This document shows, piece by piece, positions 10,290-19,898 of a stretch of DNA of 64,000 nucleotides. Where the stretch lies: assembly GCF_001644575.1 (NCBI RefSeq), contig NZ_CP015596.1, forward strand, positions 310,001 through 374,000. The letters run 5' to 3'. Each line of letters starts with the position of its first letter. Position 1 is the first letter of the stretch. The notes under the pieces are model-generated. The model did no database searches. It saw only the letters and a program-made list of their open reading frames with translations, and was not told the DNA's origin. The position numbers were made by a program, and so were the translations under genes. Source of the stretch: Mycobacterium adipatum (lineage in GTDB: Bacteria; Actinomycetota; Actinomycetes; Mycobacteriales; Mycobacteriaceae).

Positions 10290-10781
10290 TCGGTAGGCGG
10301 CCTCCAGCGCGGCCACGTCGAACTTGCCGAAGGTGGCCAGTACCGCCGTCATCAACCGCTCATTGGCTTCGGCGTCGCCGCGCGCCATCAGTTCGTGGTA
10401 CGCCGCCGGGGTGATCTGCCAGGACAATCCGTACTTGTCCTTGAGCCACCCACACGGTTGCTCCTCCCCGCCCGCGACCAGAGCGGTCCAGATCCGGTCG
10501 AGTTCCTCCTGATTCTTCACCCGCACCTCGAGCGACACGGCCTCGCTGAAGGTGAACTGCGGACCGCCGTTGATCCCGACGAATGACTGTCCGTCGAGTT
10601 CGAACTCGACGACCATCGGCACATCCTGCGGGGATGGCGCACCGGGATGCGCAGGGGTGGTGCTCACGATCCGTCCGTTGCCCCCGAAGGCATCGATGTA
10701 GTGCTCGGCGGCCTCCAGCGCCTGGGTGTCAAACCACAGGTTGGGGACGATGCGGGCGTGGATCTGGGTTGTGGACGTCAT
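10272..10781 (-). CDS. PhnB-like VOC superfamily protein
   Basis: The 169-residue product has the PhnB/3-demethylubiquinone methyltransferase-like VOC fold: IVPNLWFDTQALEAAEHYIDAFG at the start, GPQFTFSEAVSLEVRV in the middle and CGWLKDKYGLSWQITPAAYHEL near residue 120. Proteins of this group are often metal-free glyoxalase-fold proteins with uncertain chemistry. The ATG at 10781 follows a good ribosome site (AAAGGTG). Its promoter faces that of the alcohol dehydrogenase gene in the 160-base gap. Confidence 0.85.
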   Translation of the reverse strand: MTSTTQIHARIVPNLWFDTQALEAAEHYIDAFGGNGRIVSTTPAHPGAPSPQDVPMVVEFELDGQSFVGINGGPQFTFSEAVSLEVRVKNQEELDRIWTALVAGGEEQPCGWLKDKYGLSWQITPAAYHELMARGDAEANERLMTAVLATFGKFDVAALEAAYRSEDGR

Positions 10782-10905
10782 CTCGTGCACCTTTCGGATG
10801 GGTTCCGGCCTCTGAGTGGTTGGACCGGCGACCGAACGGCAATTCATCGCGAGCCGCGTCAACGACGAGAGAAAGCTCGTATACCCGCTGTTCACAGGCT
10901 CGCTA

Positions 10906-10933
10906 TTGCCGTATTTGAAACGTGTTCTATTAT
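10906..10933 (+). promoter_or_regulatory. promoter with embedded KstR-like operator for the alcohol dehydrogenase
   Basis: TTGCCG (10906-10911) and TATTAT (10928-10933) are spaced by 16 bases and fit a housekeeping-type promoter. The ATG lies 8 bases after the -10 hexamer, so the transcript would be nearly leaderless. TGAAACGTGTTCTA (10916-10929) matches every fixed position of the published KstR consensus TnnAACnnGTTnnA and overlaps the spacer and -10 element, so a repressor bound there would block transcription. KstR is the cholesterol-catabolism repressor of mycobacteria. Its use here is predicted from the motif alone. Confidence 0.6.
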
Positions 10934-10941
10934 CGGCACCC

Positions 10942-12066
10942 ATGAAGACCAAAGGTGCCCTGCTGTGGGAACTCAATTCGCCGTTCACGGTCGACGAGAT
11001 CGATCTGGGTGACCCGGTGGCCGACGAGGTGCAGATCCAGATGCACGCCGCCGGCATGTGCCACTCCGACTACCACATCACCACCGGTGCGACCCCGATC
11101 GGACTGCCGGCGCTCGGCGGCCACGAGGGCGCGGGTGTCATCACCAAGGTCGGCAAGAATGTCACCGGCCTGGCCGAGGGCGATCACGTCATCCTCGCGT
11201 TCATTCCCGCCTGTGGCGCGTGCCCGCCCTGCCTGAAGGGCTTCCGGTCGCTGTGTGACCGCGGTGCGGTGCTGCTCGGTGGCAAGGCCATCGCCGACGG
11301 CACCAGCCGCATCCATGCCGGCACCCATGAGGTGTCCCCGATGAACCTGCTCGGCACCTTCGCCCCGTACATGACGGTGCACAAGGATTCGGTCGTCAAG
11401 ATCGACGACGACATCCCGTTCGAGACCGCGGCGATCATGGGCTGCGCGGTGCCGACCGGCTTCGGCTCGGCCACCAACGTCGCCGACGTCAAACCCGGCG
11501 AAACCGTCATCATCGTCGGTGTCGGCGGTATCGGTATGAGCGCGCTGCAGGGTGCGGTGATCTCCGGTGCCAAGCAGGTCATCGCGATCGATCCCAACGA
11601 GTGGAAGCGCGATCAGGCCATCAAGTTCGGCGCCACCCATGTGTACCCGACGATGGCCGAGGCCATCGCTCCCGTCATCGACGTCACGTACGGGCTGATG
11701 GCGGACAAGGTGATCATCGCGGTGGGCGAGATGAAGGGCGAGTACATCGAAGAGGCGATGATCCTCACCGCCAAGACCGGCACCTGCGTGGTCACCGGCA
11801 TGGGGTCGATGCTCGACGCCGATGTGAAGCTGAACCTGTTTCTGTTCACCATGCTGCAGAAGACGTTGAAGGGCAACATCTTCGGCGGTGGCAGCTCTCA
11901 CGTGGAGACACCGCGGCTGACCGCGCTGTACAAATCGGGCCTGCTGAACATCGACGATATGATCACGCGCACCTATCGCCTGGAAGACATCAACGCCGGC
12001 TACCAGGACATGCTGGACGGCAACAACATCCGCGGCGTCATCCGTTTCGACGAGGCCGACTGGTAA
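10942..12066 (+). CDS. NDMA-dependent (mycofactocin-associated) alcohol dehydrogenase
   Basis: The 374-residue product is a zinc MDR alcohol dehydrogenase. Catalytic zinc ligands lie in AAGMCHSDYH and GGHEGAG, the structural zinc cysteines in CGACPPCLKGFRSLC, and the NAD-binding motif is GVGGIGMSALQGA. Long stretches (ALLGGKAIADGTSRIHAGTH, FGGGSSHVETPRL) mark it as the actinobacterial NDMA-dependent type. These enzymes hold NADH tightly and pass electrons to mycofactocin or an artificial acceptor rather than releasing NADH. The start is fixed by the promoter just upstream. A strong terminator follows. The substrate is unknown; a primary or steroid-derived alcohol is possible given the KstR-like box. 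Confidence 0.9.
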   Translation: MKTKGALLWELNSPFTVDEIDLGDPVADEVQIQMHAAGMCHSDYHITTGATPIGLPALGGHEGAGVITKVGKNVTGLAEGDHVILAFIPACGACPPCLKGFRSLCDRGAVLLGGKAIADGTSRIHAGTHEVSPMNLLGTFAPYMTVHKDSVVKIDDDIPFETAAIMGCAVPTGFGSATNVADVKPGETVIIVGVGGIGMSALQGAVISGAKQVIAIDPNEWKRDQAIKFGATHVYPTMAEAIAPVIDVTYGLMADKVIIAVGEMKGEYIEEAMILTAKTGTCVVTGMGSMLDADVKLNLFLFTMLQKTLKGNIFGGGSSHVETPRLTALYKSGLLNIDDMITRTYRLEDINAGYQDMLDGNNIRGVIRFDEADW

Positions 12067-12079
12067 CGGCCCCGCACGG

Positions 12080-12122
12080 CAGAACCGCCCAACTCCGTTC
12101 GGGGTTGGGCGGTTCTGTTTTT
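12080..12122. terminator. bidirectional-looking intrinsic terminator
   Basis: A 13-bp perfect stem, AGAACCGCCCAAC (12081-12093) pairing with GTTGGGCGGTTCT (12104-12116), is followed on the plus strand by GTTTTT. It lies between the convergent alcohol dehydrogenase gene and the large exported-protein gene. It fits a Rho-independent terminator for the plus-strand gene and may also serve the minus-strand one. Confidence 0.85.
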
Positions 12123-12129
12123 CGGACAC

Positions 12130-14763
12130 TCAGGCGGCGTCGGCTCCGGTGTCGTCGCTGCCACTCGGTTCGGACTTCTTCGGCGCCTTGGCCGCGGCGG
12201 ACTGCTTGGCCGCGGCGATTTCGGCGCCGGTCCTGGCGGCCTGCCGCACCCGTTTCGGCGCCTTCGGCAACCGCTTGACCTCAGGTTCGGCCACCTCGAC
12301 GGGTTCCTCGGTGACCGGTTCGGCAGACTGCTGCACGGTCTGCGCGACCGGCGGCGTGTCCGCGGCCGCCGGGGTGGCATCGACCGCATCTCCCGATGCG
12401 TCGGTGGTGATCTGGATATCGGCCACCGCGTCGTCGACCGACCCGGTCAATCCGGACAGCACCTCTGCGACGTTGCCGTTGAGCAGATCACCGACCGACG
12501 ACAGCGCGTTCGGACCGGTGTTGTTGTCCGTCGTCATCGCGGTCCGGAATCCGGTTCCCAGCTGCCGGAGCACATTCGGTAGCACCTCACCCCAGTTGAC
12601 GTTCGGCAGCGTGCCGAACTGCACCCGGGTGGCCGCGGAGTCGAGGGTGCGCTCGTAGGCCCCGGTCTCGGGGTTCCAGAACGCATCCGAGTACCCCAGA
12701 TTCGTCAGGCTGCGCAACGCCGGGGACAGGGCATTGGCCAGTCCGTTCACCAGGTTGGCCACCGGCGCCAGGCCCGCCAGCCGCATGACGTCACCGATCA
12801 GGTAGAGCGGTTCCAGCATCGGCAGGCTGTTGGCTCGCACCGTCAGGTAGATGTTCGTGTCGGCGGCGTTCTGGTCGGCCAGACTCGCGACCATTTCCTC
12901 CAACTCCGTGGTCAATTGACCGGCCGCTGCGGTGACGTCCAGGCCGCGCAGCATGTAGGTCGGGAGCAGGCCCGCGACCATATTGTTGACCAGCGTGACC
13001 GGGTTGGACCACGCCGCGAAGTCCGACATCAACTGGTACTCGACGGTGGCGTCGATCTTGACCGGCACCAGATTTGCCCCACCAAGGGCCAAGCCGGTGT
13101 CGCCGATCGGCGTGCCACCGCTGCTACTGATCGCGACATCCGGTGTGACGGCGTCGATTCCGAGCATCGCGAACAGATCCGCGAACCTGGCCATGATCCC
13201 GCCGTTGGCGCGTCCCGCGTTGTTCAGCAGGATCGCCGGCAAGATCGTCAGGCTGCCCAGCAGCGGATTCTCGCCGACATAGTCCACCCCGCCGGGCTGA
13301 GATGACAGCTGCGCCAGTACATCTCGATAGGCGGCACCGGCGGAGAACGCCCCCATTCCGGTACCGATCACGATCGGGATGCGCACCGACGCGATCTCCT
13401 GATCGGGGATGGCGTCGATGGCTCCGGTGACGGCGTCGTTCAGGGCGTCACCGATGCTGCCCGTTCCACTTTCCACCACACCGTCGACGAGTTCGGCGAC
13501 GTTGCCCGACACTTGCCCGTTCAGGTTGTCGGCGAGATCGCCGATGAGCGGGCTCAGCGCACCGAAGAGCAGGTTCCCCGCCGGAACGCTCACCCCCAGC
13601 ACGTTGAAGTTCAACCCGCTGAGCGCGCCTTCGATGCTGCTCCTCAGGTCGGCTTCCAGCGTGTCGGTCGCGTTGTCCACGATCTGGTTGACGATATTGT
13701 TCAACGCCGGCGTCAGCACGGTGCCCAGGTCCGCCGCCAGCGAACCATCCGCCAGCGAGTCAGCAAGCGCGGCAGCCAGATTCGCCTTCAGGGTCGACGT
13801 CCCGAGATCCAGGTAGCCGGTCCCGTTGACCGAGTCGGCGATGGCCGACTGCGTGCCCGGCACCCACCCCAGATCCACCCCACCCAGCAGGCGCGCCATG
13901 GTGAACAGCGGACCGGCCGAGGTGATGCTGAGCGCACCGCTGTCCACGAGGCTCGCGAGATCGAGTCCGACCAACTCCACCAGATTGCCCAGCTGGAAGT
14001 TGCCGTTCGCATCGGTCAGATCGGCGTTGTCGAACAACGTGGTGAGCAGATCGGGGAGCACTGCGGTGATCTCGGCGGTCAGCTCGTCGGCGGTCGGCAC
14101 GATATCGGTCAGGTTGTCCATGATGCTGCCCGCGACGGTTCCGGCCACACCGTTGGCCAGATCGGTGACACCCGCGGAGCCGAGGACATCCGTCAGTCTG
14201 ATCGTGACCGCCGGGAGGAATCTGACGGGTTTGACCGAGACGCTGACCGCGCGCAGCTGGGCGTCCACCGCCGCGGCGATCGCCGTCCGCAACTCGGCCT
14301 CCAGCGCGGCGGCATTCTCACCGGTGGTCGCCGAGGTGAGGAAGTCGGTCAGTGCCGAGCTGATCGCCGCGGTGACCGCCGTGTTCAGGTCGGAGCCCGC
14401 GTCGTTCAACCCGAGCGTGGCGAGCAACGCTGCCACATTGATGGTGTTGCCGTTGGCATTCAGCAGGTCGGTCAGTAGGCCGTCCGGAACCTGGGCCAAC
14501 AACGTGTCCAGGGTGACCCGGGGCTGCGCGCCGAAGGTGTTGACCAATGCCGGCAGCAGCGTGTTGATGACGTTCTGCACCTGCTGGTAGGGCGTGCTGG
14601 CGGCGGTCAGGCTGACGTTGTGCTGTTCCTGGGCGAGCAGCGCCGGCGGTGTCGGCAGCGGCGCGGAGACTGCGACGGTTGCAGCCACCGCCGTAGCCGT
14701 AGCGGCGCTCAGCAACGCTGAACGAACGGTGTAGCTACTACGCCTGCGATGCTTCTGGCTCAC
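12130..14763 (-). CDS. large exported protein with PE-PPE-like C-terminal domain lacking the catalytic serine
   Basis: From the GTG at 14763 (preceded by GGGGATCA) the product is 877 residues. It opens with a basic signal peptide (KHRRRSSYTVRSALL, then an Ala/Thr/Val-rich core). About 400 residues of Ala/Leu/Asp-rich repeats follow. The next segment resembles the PE-PPE hydrolase domain: NNAGRANGGIMARFADLF, YQLMSDFAAWSNPVTLVNN, NSLPMLEPLYLIGD, LTNLGYSDAFWNP and PNVNWGEVLP. In hydrolases the nucleophile region is G-Y-S-x-S/G; here it reads GTGMG, so the serine is absent. No PE or PPE head is present. The tail is charged and Lys/Ala-rich. It is a paralogue of the gene at 28671-31091. A binding or structural role outside the membrane is inferred. 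Confidence 0.8.
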   Translation of the reverse strand: MSQKHRRRSSYTVRSALLSAATATAVAATVAVSAPLPTPPALLAQEQHNVSLTAASTPYQQVQNVINTLLPALVNTFGAQPRVTLDTLLAQVPDGLLTDLLNANGNTINVAALLATLGLNDAGSDLNTAVTAAISSALTDFLTSATTGENAAALEAELRTAIAAAVDAQLRAVSVSVKPVRFLPAVTIRLTDVLGSAGVTDLANGVAGTVAGSIMDNLTDIVPTADELTAEITAVLPDLLTTLFDNADLTDANGNFQLGNLVELVGLDLASLVDSGALSITSAGPLFTMARLLGGVDLGWVPGTQSAIADSVNGTGYLDLGTSTLKANLAAALADSLADGSLAADLGTVLTPALNNIVNQIVDNATDTLEADLRSSIEGALSGLNFNVLGVSVPAGNLLFGALSPLIGDLADNLNGQVSGNVAELVDGVVESGTGSIGDALNDAVTGAIDAIPDQEIASVRIPIVIGTGMGAFSAGAAYRDVLAQLSSQPGGVDYVGENPLLGSLTILPAILLNNAGRANGGIMARFADLFAMLGIDAVTPDVAISSSGGTPIGDTGLALGGANLVPVKIDATVEYQLMSDFAAWSNPVTLVNNMVAGLLPTYMLRGLDVTAAAGQLTTELEEMVASLADQNAADTNIYLTVRANSLPMLEPLYLIGDVMRLAGLAPVANLVNGLANALSPALRSLTNLGYSDAFWNPETGAYERTLDSAATRVQFGTLPNVNWGEVLPNVLRQLGTGFRTAMTTDNNTGPNALSSVGDLLNGNVAEVLSGLTGSVDDAVADIQITTDASGDAVDATPAAADTPPVAQTVQQSAEPVTEEPVEVAEPEVKRLPKAPKRVRQAARTGAEIAAAKQSAAAKAPKKSEPSGSDDTGADAA

Positions 14764-15006
14764 GTTGATCCCCGATCCCACCATGCGAACAGTTGACAGC
14801 AATGGTGACTGAACGCATGACTTGCCCGCGTTAAGCGCCTTTTCAGATCGAATTACCGCGATGGGCCGTTATTTGCTGTTTCCGGCCGTCGCGCCAAAGA
14901 GGGTGACCCGCCAAATCGCGTTCGACGCGAAATTTGCATACGTGGCAAATTCTTCTGCAACGTAGTTCGGCTATCGAAATGTGCGCGGCGGACCGAACGG
15001 AGACAG

Positions 15007-15046
15007 CGAAAGGCCCCCTCACCGGGGCCGGTGAGGGGGCCTTTCG
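15007..15046. terminator. long perfect hairpin terminator
   Basis: An 18-bp perfect stem (CGAAAGGCCCCCTCACCG at 15007-15024, its complement at 15029-15046) with a 4-base loop lies 11 bases beyond the stop of the minus-strand SDR gene. Its last stem bases on that strand are CTTTCG with no long U-run, a common form of terminator in high-GC mycobacteria. Bases 14764-15057 contain no gene; the rest of this gap is relatively AT-rich leader of the exported-protein gene, with no promoter I can call. Confidence 0.8.
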
Positions 15047-15057
15047 GGGTGCAGAAT

Positions 15058-15834
15058 CTACTTCGGGGGCATCCGGATGCCACCGTCGACGCGGACGACC
15101 TCGGCGTTCATGTAGGAGTTGGTGAGCAGCTCCAGCACCATCGAGGCCAGTTCCTCCGGCTTGCCGAGGCGGTGCGGGAACAGCACCGACTCGCCGAGCT
15201 TGGCCTTGAATGCCTCCGAGGCCTCGCCCTCGCCGTAGATCGGCGTGTCGATCAGGCCCGGGGCCACCGTGTTGACCCGGATACCCGCCGCGGACAGATC
15301 TCGCGCGACCGGCAGCGTCAGACCCACGACGCCGCCCTTGGACGACGAGTACGCGGCCTGCCCGATCTGACCGTCGAAGGCCGCCACGCTGGTCAGGTTG
15401 ACGATCGCGCCGCGCTCACCGGTGTCGGTGAACTCGTTGCGGCTCATCGCGGTCGCGGCCAGCCGGATGCAGTCGAAGGTGCCGACCAGGTTGATGGCGA
15501 GCACCTTCTTGTAGGCGTCCAGGTTGTGCGCCGAGGCGAACTCGCCGTCCTTGCCGATGGTGCGCTGGGCCCAGCCGATACCGGCCGAGTTCACCAGGGC
15601 ACGCAGCGGGCCCAGATCGACCGCGGTGTTGACCGCGTCCAGGATCTGATCGGTGTTGGTGACGTCGACGGTGACGAAGACACCGCCGATCTCCTGCGCG
15701 AGTTCCTGCCCGCGTTCGGCGTTGAGGTCGGCGACGACGACCCTGGCGCCCTTGGCGGCCAGCTGGCGGGCCGAGGCCGCACCGATGCCGGACGCGCCAC
15801 CGGTGACGATTGCGCTAGCTCCATTGATATCCAC
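15058..15834 (-). CDS. SDR-family 3-hydroxyacyl-CoA dehydrogenase-like enzyme (type II/HSD10-like)
   Basis: The 258-residue product is a classical short-chain dehydrogenase. It has the cofactor motif TGGASGIG near residue 11, NSAGIG for the NNAG motif, a catalytic serine in [10 protein letters not shown] and the YSSSK active-site motif (Y-x3-K). An Asp after the second strand (VVVADLN) favours NAD. Overall it reads like the type II 3-hydroxyacyl-CoA dehydrogenase group (Rv1144-like), which acts in fatty-acid or branched-chain beta-oxidation. It stands alone with its own terminator. Confidence 0.85.
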   Translation of the reverse strand: MDINGASAIVTGGASGIGAASARQLAAKGARVVVADLNAERGQELAQEIGGVFVTVDVTNTDQILDAVNTAVDLGPLRALVNSAGIGWAQRTIGKDGEFASAHNLDAYKKVLAINLVGTFDCIRLAATAMSRNEFTDTGERGAIVNLTSVAAFDGQIGQAAYSSSKGGVVGLTLPVARDLSAAGIRVNTVAPGLIDTPIYGEGEASEAFKAKLGESVLFPHRLGKPEELASMVLELLTNSYMNAEVVRVDGGIRMPPK

Positions 15835-15888
15835 GTCGACAGACTAAGCCCGGCGGCCACCCTCCCGACCAGTGGGTTGGCTCGCCGG

Positions 15889-16176
15889 CTAGAAGTTCTT
15901 GACCACCCGGACCACCGCCGCCACGAAGACGGCGATGAACAGCAGCGTCACCAGGCCGGCGACCTCGAACCAGGGGCTCTGCAGGTCGCTGAGCAGAACA
16001 CCTGCCGTCGGCAGGAAGAGCCACCCGAGCAGGAAGATCCCGACGGCACCGCGGTTGCTGGGACGCGGGGTGATCTCGTCGTCTTCGTCGACATGGTCTT
16101 GGTCGACATCGTCTTGACCGACATGGTCTTGGTCGACATCGTCGCTGAAGTAATCGTCCGGGTAGGACTGGCCCAT
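15889..16176 (-). CDS. small membrane protein with acidic repeat head
   Basis: Starting at MGQSYPDDYF (ATG at 16176) the product is 95 residues. Residues about 10-32 are almost only Asp, Val, Gln, His and Glu, in a repeating D-V-D-Q-D-H-V pattern. Two hydrophobic segments follow (GIFLLGWLFLPTAGVLL and AGLVTLLFIAVFVAAVV). An acidic soluble head on two membrane helices is the simplest reading. The head is made by a 30-base DNA repeat. It starts 19 bases after the stop of the DUF5078 gene and is probably the last gene of the mmpS-mmpL operon. I do not recognise a family. Confidence 0.7.
   Translation of the reverse strand: MGQSYPDDYFSDDVDQDHVGQDDVDQDHVDEDDEITPRPSNRGAVGIFLLGWLFLPTAGVLLSDLQSPWFEVAGLVTLLFIAVFVAAVVRVVKNF
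16089..16143. repeat. two 25-bp perfect direct repeats, period 30, inside a gene
   Basis: The bases at 16089-16113 recur exactly at 16119-16143 (both begin CGACATGGTCTTGG). They encode the acidic Asp/Gln/His repeat of the small membrane protein. Since the period is a multiple of three, copy number can change without breaking the frame, which makes it a candidate variable-length tract between strains. Confidence 0.9.
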
Positions 16177-16195
16177 ACCGGCCAGCGTAGGCAGT

Positions 16196-16672
16196 TCAGC
16201 GCGCGACCGGCCAGTCCCAGACCGAGAGGTCACCGCGCGGATAGTTCATGCACACGGCGGTCGCCTTGGCCACCACGCCCTTGTTGTTGAAGAACACCTT
16301 CGCCCAGTTCCCCCAGCGGGTCGCGACCTGCTCGTAGTAGATGTTCGTGGCGGTGTCCTCGGAGTACTGGCGGCGCCCGGCGGCGTCCAACGAGTAGAAC
16401 CAGTGGATGCGATCCTCGGCGGCCTGCTGCACATCGAGCGGGCGGTTGCTCTTGTCCAGCATGTACCGCTCGAAGTAGATCGGACTGGTGTCGCGCGCCG
16501 CGGCCAGATACTGCTCGGCGTCGCATAGCGTTTCGATCTGCTTGCTGGGGATCGGATATTCGTCGGTGGCGTCGGCGAAGGCCTGCGGCGACGCGAGTAG
16601 GCCGGCTGCTGCCGACGCGGTCACGATCAGCAGCAGTGCCCGCATGATCCATCGGAAGCGCGACGAGCTCAT
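16196..16672 (-). CDS. DUF5078 exported protein, Rv0455c-like partner of MmpS/MmpL export
   Basis: The 158-residue product has a signal peptide (FRWIMRALLLIVTASAAAGLL, cleavage near AFA-DATDE). The mature part matches what I recall of Rv0455c: YPIPSKQIETLCDAEQYLAA, then RDTSPIYFERYMLD, the helical HWFYSLDAAGRRQYSED, and KVFFNNKGVVAKATAVCMNYP. The two cysteines are at the same places as the disulfide that pinches the Rv0455c helices. Rv0455c is a periplasmic protein needed for siderophore secretion through MmpS4/L4 and MmpS5/L5. Here the gene is directly in an mmpS-mmpL operon, overlapping the DUF732 gene (ATGA). That strongly suggests a dedicated export partner; the exported substrate is unknown. 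Confidence 0.85.
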   Translation of the reverse strand: MSSSRFRWIMRALLLIVTASAAAGLLASPQAFADATDEYPIPSKQIETLCDAEQYLAAARDTSPIYFERYMLDKSNRPLDVQQAAEDRIHWFYSLDAAGRRQYSEDTATNIYYEQVATRWGNWAKVFFNNKGVVAKATAVCMNYPRGDLSVWDWPVAR

Positions 16673-17013
16673 GCGTGATCACCGGCCAGTGCGGTCAGCG
16701 CCGCGGTGTGCTCCGGGCAGTACAGCGGGATGCCGGCACCCAGGAACTGCCACACCTGCTCGGTGGTCGTGGTGCGGGCGAGGTTCTGCGACAGGAACAC
16801 CGCAGACTCGCGGGCATCGGCGTCCACCCCGGTCGTCAACCGCTTACAGGTGATCTTGGCCAGCCAGGCGTTGAAATCACGCTGGCCGTAGATCCCGAAA
16901 CCGTGCAGCTGCGCCGCGAAATCGGTGTCCCGGTCGGCCGACGCCACCGGCGCCGCCGCGATGGGCAGGGCGACCAGCGCCGAGACCAGCCCGGCAATCA
17001 GTCGTGATTTCAT
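16669..17013 (-). CDS. DUF732 exported protein
   Basis: The 114-residue product has a clear signal peptide ([26 protein letters not shown]) and a DUF732-like mature domain of about 88 residues. It includes [12 protein letters not shown], two cysteines (TCKRL and YCPEH) that probably form a disulfide, and a final helical [11 protein letters not shown]732 proteins are small secreted mycobacterial proteins of unknown function. The ATG overlaps the MmpL stop by 4 bases (ATGA) and its own stop overlaps the DUF5078 start, so it is translated together with the exporter. Confidence 0.85.
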   Translation of the reverse strand: MKSRLIAGLVSALVALPIAAAPVASADRDTDFAAQLHGFGIYGQRDFNAWLAKITCKRLTTGVDADARESAVFLSQNLARTTTTEQVWQFLGAGIPLYCPEHTAALTALAGDHA

Positions 17014-19898
17014 GCAGACACCTCCTGGGTGGCCTTGGGCCAGGGTTGCGGCTTCGGACGCGGACGCACGTGCAGCGGCCACCAGAACCACCGGCCCATC
17101 AGCGCGGCGATCGACGGCGTCATCAGCGAGCGCACGACCAGGGTGTCGAAGAGCAGGCCAAGGCCGATGGTGGAGCCCACCTGTCCGATCACGATCATGT
17201 CGCTGACCAGCATGCCGATCATGGTGAAGGCGAACACGAATCCCGCTGCGGTGACCACTGATCCGGTGCCGGCCATGGAGCGGACGATCCCGGTGTTGAT
17301 CCCGGCGTTGATCTCCTCCTTCATCCGCGACACCAGCAGCAGGTTGTAGTCCGCGCCGACGGCGAGCAACACGATCACCGACATCGGCAGCACCATCCAG
17401 CCCAACGGTATTCCGACGATGTGCTGCCACAGCAGCACCGAAAGACCGAACGACGTTCCCAGACTGAGTACCACCGTGCCGACGATGACGGCGGCGGCGG
17501 CGATGGCCCGGGTGAGAATCACCATGATCAGGAAGATGAGGATCAGCGATGCGACGGCGGCGATCAGCAGGTCGTAGTCCGCACCCTGCTGCATGTCCTT
17601 GTACATCGCGGCGCTGCCGCCCACATAGACGGTCGAGCCCTCCAATGGTGTGCCCTTGATCGCGTCGGCAGCGGCGATCCGCAACGGGTCGATGCGCGCG
17701 GTGCCGTCTTCGGTCAGCGGGTCTCCTTGGTGGAAGACGGTGAACCGCACAGCTTTTCCGTCGGGCGACATCATGAGTTTCATACCGCGCTGGAAATCCG
17801 CGGTCTCGAAGGCTTCCGGCGGCAGGTAGAAGGTGTCGTCATTGCGGGCGGTGTCGTACGCCTCGCCCATCGCCGTGTTGTCCTCCTGCATGGCGATGTT
17901 CTGATCCTGCTGCATCTTCTGCGCCTGATACTGATTCAGCATCATCTGCTTCTGATTCTTCAGCGTCTGGATCTGCGCCGGCAGCACCGCGGCCATCTGC
18001 GGGGTGAGCGTGGCCATCTCCTCCAGGTCGGGAACCAGCTCGGTGAAGTCGTCGGACATCGTGCTGATGCCGTCCAGGCTGTCGAACACCGATCGCATCG
18101 ACCAGCACAGCGGGATGTTGAAACAGTGCGGCTCCCAGTAGAAGTAGTTGCGCAGCGGCCGGAACTGGTCGTCGAAGTCGGCCAGGTGATCGCGCACCTC
18201 GTTGAGGTTGTCCGATGTGTTGGCCATCTTGTCGGCCATCCGGCGGGTCACGGTGGCGAGCTGCAAGGTGACGCGGTACATCTCTTCCATCGAATCGATG
18301 CTCGTCTGCAGGTCGTCGGCCTGTTTCAGGGTGTTCTCCAGCACCGTCTGCTGGAAATCATTGTTCATGATCTGGCCGTTGCCGCTCTGGCTCATCGTGT
18401 AGGCCAGCGAGGCGTGTTCGATCGGTTTGCCGTCCGGGCGGGTGATCGTGGTGACCGACGCGATTCCGTGCACGCGCACCAACGCCTTGGCGATCTTCTC
18501 GATGACCAGGAAGTCGGCGGGATTGCGCATGTCGTGGTCGGACTCGACCATCACCAGATCGGGGTTCATCTTGGCATCGGAGAAGTGCCGGTCCGATGCG
18601 GCGTAACCGACATTGGCGGGCACATCGCTGGGCAGATAGATGCGGTCGTTGTAGATGGTGTGGTAGCCGGGCAGTGCCAGCAGGCCGACCATGCACAGCA
18701 CGATGGCCATCACCAGGATGGCACCCGGCCAGCGGACCGTGGCCGTACCGAGCCGGCGCCACCCGCGGGCACGGCCATCGCCCTTGGGCTCCAGCACCTT
18801 TCCGAATCGGGTGACGATCGAGATCAAGGCCGGCCCGAGGGTGAGCGCGGCGGCCACCACGATCGTCATGCCGATCGCGAGCGGGAATCCCATGCTCTGG
18901 AAGTACGGCAGTCGGGTGAAGTGCAGGCAGGCCGTCGCCCCGGCGATCGTCAGACCGGATGCGAGCACCACGTGCGCGGTGCCGTGGAACATGTCGTAGT
19001 AGGCCGATTCCCGGTCCATGCCCGAGCGCCGGGCCTCTTGATATCGCCCGATCAAGAAGATCGCGTAGTCGGTGGCGGCGGCGATCGCCAGCGTCACGAC
19101 CATGCTGGTCGCGAAGGTGGTGAGTCCGAAAACCTGGTAGTAGCCCAGGAAACTCACGATTCCGCGGGCGGACAGCAGCCCCACGAACACCATCGTCATC
19201 GTCACGAGCATCGTGATGACCGACCGGTAGATGATCAGCAGCATCACGATGATGATGACGATCGTCACGCTCTCGATGGTTTTCATGCTGGCGTCGCCGA
19301 CGATGTTCTGGTCGGTGGTCAGCGCCGCGGGCCCGGTGACGTAGGCCTTCACCCCTGGCGGCGGTTGGGTGCCCTCGACGGTGTCGCGGACGACCCGCAC
19401 CGACTCGTTGGCCAGCGCCTCGCCCTGGTCACCGGCGATATAGACCTGCACATAGGCGGCCTTGCCGTCGATGCTCTGCGCACCGGCAGCGGTCAGCGTG
19501 TCACCCCAGAAGTCCTGCACGTGCTGGACATGCTTGGTGTCCGCGTTGAGCTTTCGAACCACCTCGTCGTAGAACGCATGGGCGTCCGGGCCCAGCGGCT
19601 CGTCACCCTCCAAGACGATCATCACCGAGCTGGAGGTGTCGTACTCTTCGAACTTCTGCCCGACGTGCTTGGTGGCGATCAGCGCGGGCGCGTCGTTGGG
19701 GCTCATCGAGACGGCACGGAGCTTGCCGACCTCTTCGAGCTGCGGCACCACCGTGTTGAGCAGCGCGACGATGACGACCCAGGCCAGCACGATCGGCACG
19801 GCGAAGGTTCTGATGAAGCGGGGCAATTTCGGGCGGGCCGCGTGCCGCGCCGGCGGCATCGCGTCGGTGGGCGTGTCGTCGGCGAACAGCGTGGTCAT
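17010..19898 (-). CDS. mmpL: MmpL-family RND transporter (MmpL4/MmpL5 group)
   Basis: The 962-residue product has the MmpL layout: one N-terminal membrane helix, a large periplasmic loop, TM2-6, a second periplasmic loop, TM7-12 and a short Pro/Lys tail. The proton-relay Asp-Tyr pairs lie in [10 protein letters not shown] (about residue 280) and [10 protein letters not shown] (about 860). The second loop contains [19 protein letters not shown] and a long Gln/Met/Leu coiled coil ([20 protein letters not shown]), typical of the MmpL4/5 subgroup. Those members export siderophores or glycopeptidolipid-type lipids. It overlaps mmpS upstream and DUF732 downstream by 4 bases each. The cargo cannot be deduced. 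Confidence 0.93.
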   Translation of the reverse strand: MTTLFADDTPTDAMPPARHAARPKLPRFIRTFAVPIVLAWVVIVALLNTVVPQLEEVGKLRAVSMSPNDAPALIATKHVGQKFEEYDTSSSVMIVLEGDEPLGPDAHAFYDEVVRKLNADTKHVQHVQDFWGDTLTAAGAQSIDGKAAYVQVYIAGDQGEALANESVRVVRDTVEGTQPPPGVKAYVTGPAALTTDQNIVGDASMKTIESVTIVIIIVMLLIIYRSVITMLVTMTMVFVGLLSARGIVSFLGYYQVFGLTTFATSMVVTLAIAAATDYAIFLIGRYQEARRSGMDRESAYYDMFHGTAHVVLASGLTIAGATACLHFTRLPYFQSMGFPLAIGMTIVVAAALTLGPALISIVTRFGKVLEPKGDGRARGWRRLGTATVRWPGAILVMAIVLCMVGLLALPGYHTIYNDRIYLPSDVPANVGYAASDRHFSDAKMNPDLVMVESDHDMRNPADFLVIEKIAKALVRVHGIASVTTITRPDGKPIEHASLAYTMSQSGNGQIMNNDFQQTVLENTLKQADDLQTSIDSMEEMYRVTLQLATVTRRMADKMANTSDNLNEVRDHLADFDDQFRPLRNYFYWEPHCFNIPLCWSMRSVFDSLDGISTMSDDFTELVPDLEEMATLTPQMAAVLPAQIQTLKNQKQMMLNQYQAQKMQQDQNIAMQEDNTAMGEAYDTARNDDTFYLPPEAFETADFQRGMKLMMSPDGKAVRFTVFHQGDPLTEDGTARIDPLRIAAADAIKGTPLEGSTVYVGGSAAMYKDMQQGADYDLLIAAVASLILIFLIMVILTRAIAAAAVIVGTVVLSLGTSFGLSVLLWQHIVGIPLGWMVLPMSVIVLLAVGADYNLLLVSRMKEEINAGINTGIVRSMAGTGSVVTAAGFVFAFTMIGMLVSDMIVIGQVGSTIGLGLLFDTLVVRSLMTPSIAALMGRWFWWPLHVRPRPKPQPWPKATQEVSA

